DNA from: SZUA-430 sp964647355 | GTDB taxonomy: Bacteria > Pseudomonadota > Alphaproteobacteria > Micropepsales > Micropepsaceae | Length of the DNA: 13,535 nt | Direction of reading: 5' to 3' | Assembly: GCA_964647355.1 (NCBI GenBank) | Contig: CAZYGK010000090.1 | Location: 1-13,535 of the forward strand | In this document: piece by piece, positions 7,560 through 13,011 of the stretch | Layout: every line of letters begins with the position of its first letter | Numbering within the stretch: the first letter of the stretch is position 1 | Translations under genes and position numbers: made by a program | Notes under the pieces: model-generated | Databases searched by the model: none | Told to the model about the DNA's origin: nothing | The model's input: only the letters and a program-made list of their open reading frames with translations

Positions 7560-8404
7560 CCGACGCCCGTCAGCCGCTCGCTCTGGCGCCAAAGCTCGCG
7601 CGCAATATCCGCATCGTACGAAACGGGCGACGAACGGACGGCGGCGCACTTGTCGAAATAGAGGCCGTTGACGCCCTGAACTTCCGGCGAACTCGCAAGA
7701 AAGACGCTCGTCTTCGCGCCGTCGTCTTCCGAAATCGCAGCCACCGACTTCGCGAACCCGATCAGCAGCTTCCATACTCCACCATTGTTGTCGCCGAACC
7801 GCGATGCGACGAAACCGGGATGCAGACAGTTTGCCGTGACGCCGCCCCCCTGAAGCCGCCGCGCCAGTTCGTAGGTGAAGTAGATGTTGGCAAGCTTCGA
7901 CTGTCCGTAAGCCCCCCACCCCGAATAGCGCTTCTCGTTCTGCAGGTCCGAGAGGTCGAGCTTTGCCGGTTGATGCGCGGCCGATGCGACGTTCACCACG
8001 CGCGACGATCCGGACGCCTTCAGTAAGTCCAGCAACTCATGCGTCAACAAAAAATAGCCCAGATGATTGAGCGCGAACGTCTTCTCGATCCCGTCCTCGC
8101 TCACCTCCCGCTTCTGGAAGAACGCGCCCGCGTTATTGACGAGCACGTCGAGCCGCTTCAGCCGCGCCTTGATCTCAACTGCCGCCGCGCGCGTGCTCTT
8201 CTGGCTCAAGAGATCGGCCTGAACGAAGCCGACCCGCTCGTGTCCCGCCGCTTTACGCAGTTCCGCCGCAACCGCCTCGCCCTTCGCCGCGTTGCGTCCG
8301 ACGATCGTGACGGACGCCCCCATCTTCGCAAGCTCCCGCGCGGAAACCTTGCCGATGCCGTCCGTCGCGCCTGTCACGACGATCTCTTTGCCTGCGAGAG
8401 TCAT
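7556..8404 (-). CDS. short-chain dehydrogenase/reductase (retinol dehydrogenase / protochlorophyllide reductase-like)
   Basis: A 282-residue classical SDR with the full signature: the cofactor loop TGATDGIG at 11-18, VGRN after strand 2 (an Arg there favours NADP(H)), NNAG at 90-93, the structural Asn113 in ALNHLG, Ser141 in VNVASAA, and the catalytic Tyr166 and Lys170 in YGQSK. The layout, with LSDLQNE before the active-site Tyr and a LHPGFVASRF segment after it, resembles RDH11-14/WWOX and light-dependent POR relatives, which act on hydrophobic alcohols and carbonyls. The start chosen is the ATG at 8404, which puts the loop at the normal distance and has GGGTGAA upstream; an ATG at 8443 would add 13 residues. 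Single gene, divergent from cheY and convergent with the ABA4-like gene (4-base overlap of ends). Substrate unknown. Confidence 0.88.
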   Translation of the reverse strand: MTLAGKEIVVTGATDGIGKVSARELAKMGASVTIVGRNAAKGEAVAAELRKAAGHERVGFVQADLLSQKSTRAAAVEIKARLKRLDVLVNNAGAFFQKREVSEDGIEKTFALNHLGYFLLTHELLDLLKASGSSRVVNVASAAHQPAKLDLSDLQNEKRYSGWGAYGQSKLANIYFTYELARRLQGGGVTANCLHPGFVASRFGDNNGGVWKLLIGFAKSVAAISEDDGAKTSVFLASSPEVQGVNGLYFDKCAAVRSSPVSYDADIARELWRQSERLTGVG

Positions 8405-8479
8405 AGTCCGTTCACCCAAGTTGATGCGAGGTAACGCCGACATCGCACCGTTTCCGCCCCGCCGTCAACCAAACGGAAA

Positions 8480-8489
8480 GACACGTGTC
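8480..8489. promoter_or_regulatory. perfect palindrome GACACGTGTC in divergent gap
   Basis: A 10-base perfect palindrome sits in the 136-base divergent gap between the SDR and the CheY-like gene, 76 bases before the SDR ATG and 51 before the cheY start. TATCTT (8491-8496), a possible plus-strand -10 core, lies immediately next to it, though without a good -35. It could be a dimeric repressor site, but a single short palindrome can also be chance. Confidence 0.25.
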
Positions 8490-8540
8490 CTATCTTCGCA
8501 CACAACAGGCGCAGGAAACGCGCGCACATAATAAGGTGGG

Positions 8541-8924
8541 GTGTCTCTCGTGAAGGTCCTGGTCGTCGACGACTACGCAACGATGCGCCGCATCGTTAAG
8601 GGTCAGCTGGCGCAGCTCGGCTACACCGATGTCGACGAAGCCGCGAGCGGCGAAGATGCACTCGCCAAACTCCGCGAAACACACTACGGCCTCGTCATCT
8701 CCGACTGGAACATGGACGGCATGACGGGCTACGACCTGCTGCGCAACGTCCGCGCCGACAAGAGCCTGAAAGAAACCCCCTTCATCATGATCACCGCCGA
8801 AGCAAAGGCGGACCACGCGATCGCCGCGAAAGAAGCCGGCGTCGACAGCTACCTCCTAAAACCGTTCAACGCGATCGTCCTCGAATCGAAAATCGGCGCA
8901 GCCATGGCCGGCAAGGCGCATTAA
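8541..8924 (+). CDS. CheY-like single-domain response regulator
   Basis: A 127-residue stand-alone receiver domain with no output domain. The acidic pocket is Asp10-Asp11, the phosphoacceptor is Asp55 in VISDWNMDG, the switch Thr is Thr85 in MITAEA, the aromatic switch is Tyr104 and the conserved Lys is Lys107 in LLKPF. The SDWNMDGMTGYDLLRNVR stretch is close to classical chemotaxis CheY, which binds the flagellar motor switch after phosphorylation by CheA. The start is GTG at 8541 behind AAGGTGGG; a second in-frame GTG at 8550 (VKVLVVDD) has better spacing and would remove only three residues. No kinase, flagellar or chemotaxis gene is in the window, so its partner is unknown. A strong hairpin follows the gene. 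Receiver identity is certain; a motility role is probable but not shown. Confidence 0.92.
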   Translation: MSLVKVLVVDDYATMRRIVKGQLAQLGYTDVDEAASGEDALAKLRETHYGLVISDWNMDGMTGYDLLRNVRADKSLKETPFIMITAEAKADHAIAAKEAGVDSYLLKPFNAIVLESKIGAAMAGKAH

Positions 8925-8960
8925 GACGCCGCTCACCGCCACCTAACGCTGCCGTGATCG

Positions 8961-8988
8961 AGGGGCGCGCTTGTCAGAGCGCGCCCTT
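8961..8988 (+). terminator. strong hairpin after the CheY-like gene
   Basis: GGGCGCGCT and AGCGCGCCC form a perfect nine-base-pair stem around a six-base TGTCAG loop, extended by one G-U and one A-T pair. It begins 36 bases after the cheY stop. Only TTCG follows rather than a T-run, so it is a probable but not textbook terminator. It ends 17 bases before the hydrolase start at 9006, so it would also lie in that gene's leader if transcription reads through. Confidence 0.6.
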
Positions 8989-9005
8989 CGCGCAATATGC
9001 GGCCC

Positions 9006-9851
9006 ATGGCCATACACATCCCGCCCTGGACCCGCCGCGTGGCGCTCGTCGGCACACTGCTGACGCTCTCGGGCTGCGCGATCCCAGGCCCCGAAACCAG
9101 CGGCGAAGAGATGGCCGAGCGCCTACCGCACAAGTCGCTCCAACTCGCATCCTACAAACTCAGCTACATCGAGGCAGGCGACCCAGCCGGCCGCCTCATT
9201 GTCTTCGTCCACGGCACGCCGGGCGATGCGGAAGGCTGGGCCGACTATCTGATGACGGTGCCGAAGGGCTACCACTACGTCTCGATCGACCGCCCCGGTT
9301 TCGGCCAAAGCGGGCCCGACGACGCCGTCACGTCGCTTGCCGAACAGTCTGCGGCCGTCGCAGCCTTGATCCGCGCAAAGGGATCGAAGCCCGCCGTCCT
9401 CGTCGGCCACTCGCTCGGCGGCCCGATCGTCGCGCAAGTCGCCGCCGATCACCCTGGTCTCGCGGCTGCGCTTGTGATCGTTGCCGGCTCCCTCGACCCG
9501 GAGCAGGAGAGCGTGCCGCTGATCCAGTACATCGGCGACACCTGGCCGGTCAGCGCCATACTCCCCCGCATGATCCGTAACGCGAACCGCGAGATTATCG
9601 CTCTCGAACCGCACCTCGCAGCCCTCAAGTCTCGCCTCGCCACAATCAAAGTCCCAGTGACTATCGTACACGGCACGAAGGACGACCTCGTCCCGTTCGC
9701 CAACGTCGCCTTCATGGAAAAGCACCTGACCGGAACCACGGCGATGGACGTCACCGTGCTCGACGGCCAAAACCACTTCCTGCCTTGGAACGCGAAGGAC
9801 AAAGTCGAAGCCGCCATCGCCAAGGCTTTCGCCATGATGAGCACGCCATGA
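9006..9851 (+). CDS. alpha/beta hydrolase, predicted lipoprotein
   Basis: The 281-residue product starts with a basic N-terminus, a hydrophobic core (12-20) and the lipobox LSGC with Cys24, so it should be a lipid-anchored envelope protein. The hydrolase domain shows HGTPG at 69-73, a SIDRPGFGQSG strand-turn at 93-103, the nucleophile elbow GHSLGG with Ser136, the acid Asp226 in HGTKDDLVP and the base His257 in GQNHFLPW. The triad is complete. The chosen start is ATG at 9006; ATG at 8997 adds three residues, and neither has a clear Shine-Dalgarno sequence. A hairpin lies just upstream. The stop TGA is overlapped by the ATG of the DedA gene (ATGA at 9848-9851), so the two are probably translationally coupled. 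The context suggests a lipid or cell-envelope ester as substrate, but that is inference. Confidence 0.87.
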   Translation: MAIHIPPWTRRVALVGTLLTLSGCAIPGPETSGEEMAERLPHKSLQLASYKLSYIEAGDPAGRLIVFVHGTPGDAEGWADYLMTVPKGYHYVSIDRPGFGQSGPDDAVTSLAEQSAAVAALIRAKGSKPAVLVGHSLGGPIVAQVAADHPGLAAALVIVAGSLDPEQESVPLIQYIGDTWPVSAILPRMIRNANREIIALEPHLAALKSRLATIKVPVTIVHGTKDDLVPFANVAFMEKHLTGTTAMDVTVLDGQNHFLPWNAKDKVEAAIAKAFAMMSTP

Positions 9852-10438
9852 TGGAAGAGGCCGGCCAGATTCTGCTCGCGCTCGGTACGAACCCGTGGGC
9901 GATCGCCGCCGCCATCATCCTCGCCACCTTCGTGCTGGAAGACGCGGCGACCATCGCTGCAGCTCTCCTCGCGGCTGAGGCCGTGATTAGCCCGTGGGCC
10001 GCGCTCGCCGCCCTTATCGCGGGCATATTCGCCGGCGACCTGATGCTCTACGGCCTCGGCGCCTATGCGCGCACCCATGATTGGGCAAGACGCCTGATCG
10101 GCGAAAACCGCATGGACAAAGGTCGCGCCTGGCTCAAACGAAGATACGTGCCCGCCCTCATCGGCGCGCGCTTCATGCCGGGCTTGCGCTTGCCTACGTA
10201 CACGTCGAGCGGCTTCCTCGCCCTGCCGTTTTGGCCGTTCGCCGGCGTCTCCGCCGCAGCAGGCCTGGTATGGACGTCGGCCATCTTCTCGATCGTCTAC
10301 TACTTCGGGGCCATGACCGTCGACAGCTTGGGCATGTGGCGCTGGTCGCTCGCGTTCGTGTTACTCGTCTGTGTGCTCGCGGCACCCTATGTGATCCAGC
10401 GCTTCGTCCCCGCCGACCGCGACCCGACCAATGGCTGA
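9848..10438 (+). CDS. DedA/VTT family membrane protein
   Basis: A 196-residue polytopic membrane protein of the DedA (VTT, SNARE-associated) family. After an N-terminal helix (about 15-44) carrying the acidic pair Glu31-Asp32, there is GIFAGDLMLYGLGAYAR at 59-75 and then the diagnostic segment GARFMPGLRLPTYTSSGFL at 106-124, with the conserved Arg108 and Arg114 and the re-entrant PG turn. Further helices follow at about 126-155 and 166-184. DedA proteins act in lipid translocation and envelope homeostasis; some recycle undecaprenyl phosphate and related members scramble phospholipids. The start overlaps the hydrolase stop (ATGA); a second ATG at 9851 is equally possible. The 3' end overlaps the ATP-grasp gene by eight bases. 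The tight fit with two soluble-domain enzymes suggests the three act on one envelope substrate. Confidence 0.87.
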   Translation: MMEEAGQILLALGTNPWAIAAAIILATFVLEDAATIAAALLAAEAVISPWAALAALIAGIFAGDLMLYGLGAYARTHDWARRLIGENRMDKGRAWLKRRYVPALIGARFMPGLRLPTYTSSGFLALPFWPFAGVSAAAGLVWTSAIFSIVYYFGAMTVDSLGMWRWSLAFVLLVCVLAAPYVIQRFVPADRDPTNG

Positions 10439-11546
10439 CGCCGCCCGCCTCGAAATCCGCAAACCCCACGCGGGCATGCCGCCCCTCGACATGTCGGGCC
10501 AGCAAATCTCGTTCTTCGAGTTCTGGCCGCAGAAGTACTTCTACACGCCCATGTGCGCCTACTGGCTGTGGCTCACGATCAAGCACGGCTTCCGCTTTAC
10601 GCTGCCCACGATCTCAAACCCGGCATTCCCGATGGGCGGCTGGATCGGCGAGTCGAAGGCCGCCGTCTTCGAACAATCGGGCGAATATGCCCGGCGTTTC
10701 ATCGCCCCTTGGGCCGTGTTCACGCGCACCGAAACCTCGACCGCCGCCCAAGCGCTCGACGCGGCGAAACGAGCCGGTCTCTGGTTTCCCTTCATCGCCA
10801 AACCCGACCTCGGTTGCCGCGGCGCCGGCGTCCGCCGCATCCTCAACGAGGAGGAATTGCAGAACTACCTCGACGGTTTCCCGCCCGGTCAAAGCATCAT
10901 CTTCCAAGCGCTCGTCGACTATGAAGCCGAAGCTGGCATCTTCTACATCCGAAAGCCCAGCGAACCGCGCGGGCGCATCTTCTCCGTCACGCTAAAGTAC
11001 TTCCCCTATGTCTTCGGTGACGGCAAATCGACCTTGCGCGAACTCATCGAACACGACCCCCGCGCCGGCCAATTGCAGCACATCTACCTACCGCGCCACA
11101 AAGATCGCCTCGACTGGATCGTGCCCCAAGGCCAACCGTTCCGCATCGCCTATGCCGGCAGCCACAGCCGCGGCACGATCTTCAGGAACGGCAATCACCT
11201 CGTCACCGAAGCGATGACCGACGCCTTCGACCGCATCGCCAAGAACGTGAACGAATTCTACTTCGGCCGTTTCGACGTGCGCTTCGCTTCGATCGAAGAC
11301 CTGCAGCGCGGCGAGAACTTCAAGATCGTCGAAATCAACGGCGCCGGCGCCGAAGCGACCCACATTTGGGATCGCAAAACGACTCTTCCCGAAGCCTACA
11401 AAGCGCTCATGCAGCAGTACAAGGCCATGTGGGAGATCGGCGCCGAAAACGCGAAGCGCGGTTACAAGCCCGCGCGCCTCGCCGATCTCATCGCCGCCTA
11501 TCGCCACGAAACGAAGCTCTGGGCGGAATACCCGCTGACCGAGTGA
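10431..11546 (+). CDS. ATP-grasp protein (D-alanine--D-alanine ligase-like), substrate unknown
   Basis: A 371-residue ATP-grasp enzyme. Residues about 20-85 form a distinctive N-terminal part rich in aromatics (FFEFWPQKYFYTPM, then TLPTISNPAFPMGGWIGESK). The ATP-binding half shows Lys124 in FIAKPDLGCRGAGVRRI, which combines the nucleotide lysine with a glycine loop, and IIFQALVDYEAEAGIFYIRK at about 156-175. VFGDGKSTLREL (194-205) recalls cyanophycin-synthetase and D-Ala ligase relatives. FGRFDVRFA (278-286) and EINGAGAE (301-308), with Asp282, Glu301 and Asn303, fit the metal-binding end. Such enzymes join a carboxylate to an amine or thiol through an acyl phosphate. No signal peptide, so the active site is cytoplasmic. 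The ATG at 10431 overlaps the DedA stop by eight bases and lacks a Shine-Dalgarno sequence, implying coupling. It is not a housekeeping Ddl: the N-terminal part and neighbours differ. Confidence 0.82.
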   Translation: MADAARLEIRKPHAGMPPLDMSGQQISFFEFWPQKYFYTPMCAYWLWLTIKHGFRFTLPTISNPAFPMGGWIGESKAAVFEQSGEYARRFIAPWAVFTRTETSTAAQALDAAKRAGLWFPFIAKPDLGCRGAGVRRILNEEELQNYLDGFPPGQSIIFQALVDYEAEAGIFYIRKPSEPRGRIFSVTLKYFPYVFGDGKSTLRELIEHDPRAGQLQHIYLPRHKDRLDWIVPQGQPFRIAYAGSHSRGTIFRNGNHLVTEAMTDAFDRIAKNVNEFYFGRFDVRFASIEDLQRGENFKIVEINGAGAEATHIWDRKTTLPEAYKALMQQYKAMWEIGAENAKRGYKPARLADLIAAYRHETKLWAEYPLTE

Positions 11547-11969
11547 TCAATCCCGCGCCGGCCACCACATTGGCCCGACCGCGAGCAACAGAACCAGCAC
11601 GTTCCACGCAGCATTCGGCGCGTTCCCGGACGCAATCGATCCTGCGCTATCGAGAACGAACCAAGCCAGCAGGCCGGTTACCACCGCGCGCCGAACACCC
11701 TCAGGCGCCGCGTCGTAAACCCCCGCTGACAAGCACCAAATCAGCACGCCCCAGCCGAGCAAGAAGCCGCCGGTTAGCGCCGACAAGAACCGCGTGTCCG
11801 GTGACGCGTAAGTCGTTGCGCCATCGACCGGCCAACTCAAGATGTCCAAAGTCAGCCGCGCCGGCTCTAGCGTCGATTCCATCGTGCCCAGAAAAAACAA
11901 TGGCCCGCCGATGCCGACGACGACCGCCGTCACCTTCAGCCAAAACTTGTGAAAGGCGTGCGATGCCAT
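11547..11969 (-). CDS. small four-helix membrane protein, unknown family (paralogue of the 12487-12915 product)
   Basis: A 140-residue hydrophobic protein with four likely transmembrane helices (about 11-30, 62-82, 95-113 and 120-136). I do not recognise a named family. Its conserved-looking parts are TGGFLLGWGV at 66-75, LLAWFVLDSAGSIASG at 100-115 and a helix-4 N-x-x-x-N pattern. The same elements occur in order in the product of the plus-strand gene at 12487, so the two are paralogues. The ATG at 11969 has a strong GGAGG six bases upstream; the open frame from 12032 would overlap the preceding gene. It follows the LEH-family gene by 11 bases in an apparent operon. Its stop is directly adjacent to the stop of the ATP-grasp gene, with no intergenic base. 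Function unknown. Confidence 0.75.
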   Translation of the reverse strand: MASHAFHKFWLKVTAVVVGIGGPLFFLGTMESTLEPARLTLDILSWPVDGATTYASPDTRFLSALTGGFLLGWGVLIWCLSAGVYDAAPEGVRRAVVTGLLAWFVLDSAGSIASGNAPNAAWNVLVLLLAVGPMWWPARD

Positions 11970-11980
11970 GAAATCCTCCG

Positions 11981-12358
11981 CTACTGTGGCCACTTGCTCA
12001 CAATCGTGGCGGCATCGAAATACTCGCGCCAAACTTGAATAAGGCCGTCACGAACTTCAAAGACGCCGGTCACCGGCAGATTGACCCATCCCGTTTTCAC
12101 CAAGTGGCGATCGAGGCGTTCAACGAAAACGATCGGACCGTTTGTCGCTTCGCGCAAGATATCGAACTTGTTCTCGATCGTCGGCGCGAAAAAAGGCTCG
12201 AGCACGCTGCGCACGCCCTCGGGGCCTTGCACCTTGCCGAGAGGCATATTCTCGTACGCGCAGTCCGGCGCGACGTAGCGCAATGCCGTGTCGTAGTCCT
12301 TAGCCTCGAACGCCCTTAAAAAGGCAAAGACCACGTCGCGTGGCGTTCCAGTGCTCAT
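11981..12358 (-). CDS. limonene-1,2-epoxide hydrolase (LEH) family protein, NTF2-like fold
   Basis: A 125-residue cytoplasmic protein. The catalytic set of Rhodococcus limonene-1,2-epoxide hydrolase (Tyr53, Asn55, Arg99, Asp101, Asp132) is present in order as Tyr35 and Asn37 in YENMPLG, Arg81 and Asp83 in ERLDRH, and Asp115 in WREYFD. The offsets are 18, 18, 18, 18 and 17, so spacing is conserved. LEH enzymes open epoxides in one step by Asp-Arg-Asp activated water, unlike alpha/beta-fold hydrolases. The protein is shorter at the N-terminus than the 149-residue Rhodococcus enzyme. The ATG at 12358 is preceded by AGGGAG; an in-frame start at 12388 is less likely. It leads the minus-strand pair with the small membrane protein and diverges from that protein's paralogue. 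Complete catalytic residues favour true epoxide hydrolysis over a SnoaL-like cyclase or binding role; the substrate is unknown. Confidence 0.86.
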   Translation of the reverse strand: MSTGTPRDVVFAFLRAFEAKDYDTALRYVAPDCAYENMPLGKVQGPEGVRSVLEPFFAPTIENKFDILREATNGPIVFVERLDRHLVKTGWVNLPVTGVFEVRDGLIQVWREYFDAATIVSKWPQ

Positions 12359-12486
12359 CGGTCGAACTCCCTCTTTTGGCCGAACCAATCTGTACCAAAC
12401 CTTGCCTTAAGACGATTACCTCGTCAGTAATTGCCTAGCAGCGGCGGCAGTGCATGACTGGCTGCAAAAGAACGGAGGGAATCACC

Positions 12487-12915
12487 ATGTCGGCCTTTTG
12501 GCGCATCTGGCTCATCGTCTGGGCGTGTAACGTAATCCTGTTCGGCGCGATCATCGCGGGCGGCGCGTTTGAAGCCACGTCGAGCCCGATCTCGGCGCTC
12601 TACGATCTCCTGCAAGGTCCGGGGCCCATCACCAACGATCCGGCACTGCGCTTCAGCCTCGCCGTCATGGGTGGCGTCTCGATCGGCTGGGGCGTCACCG
12701 GGCTGCTCGCCATCCTGGCCGCGATCAAACTGGGCGACCGCGGCCAACCGGTTTGGAACGCGGTGACGCTGGGCCTCATCGCCTGGTTCATCAGCGACAG
12801 CGCACTATCGATCGCGACCGGCTACGGTCTGAACGTTGTGCCCAACATCCTGCTGTTGGGCGGTTATCTAATTCCGCTCGTTGCCAACGGAAAGCTCATG
12901 AAATCCGCGGCTTGA
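12487..12915 (+). CDS. small four-helix membrane protein, unknown family (paralogue of the 11547-11969 product)
   Basis: A 142-residue membrane protein with four likely helices (about 6-28, 57-81, 91-108 and 113-132). It shares ordered motifs with the minus-strand membrane protein nearby: MGGVSIGWGV at 61-70, LIAWFISDSALSIATG at 97-112, an Asn-x-x-x-Asn pattern entering helix 4, and an N-terminal FW, then LFG, then E-x-T-x-x-P. The pair clearly descends from one ancestor, though identity is low enough that the duplication is not recent. The ATG at 12487 has GGAGGGA six bases upstream. It is divergent from the LEH-family gene across a 128-base gap and is followed after 96 bases by the acyltransferase gene on the same strand. 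No family name or function can be given. Confidence 0.77.
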   Translation: MSAFWRIWLIVWACNVILFGAIIAGGAFEATSSPISALYDLLQGPGPITNDPALRFSLAVMGGVSIGWGVTGLLAILAAIKLGDRGQPVWNAVTLGLIAWFISDSALSIATGYGLNVVPNILLLGGYLIPLVANGKLMKSAA

Positions 12916-13011
12916 ACGCCGGACCCGTAGCCGCTGCCACAATTTCAACCTCTCGCCATGGGAAATGCCTTTGGGCAAAATAGCCGCGTGATTTGAGTCC
13001 GAAGGGACCCC

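Noticed and set aside
6293..7919. Long minus-strand frames at 6293-7111 and 7074-7919
   Set aside because: They are antisense to, or out of frame with, well-supported genes and show only low-complexity acidic or basic composition.
12359..12486. Promoter pair in the divergent gap between the LEH-family gene and the membrane protein
   Set aside because: TTGCCT at 12402 has no -10-like hexamer at 16-18 bases. Promoters must be here, but I cannot point to one on either strand.
12916..13011. Terminator or small RNA between the membrane protein and acyltransferase genes
   Set aside because: Only a four-base-pair dyad (TGCC/GGCA near 12966-12977) is visible, too weak to call.
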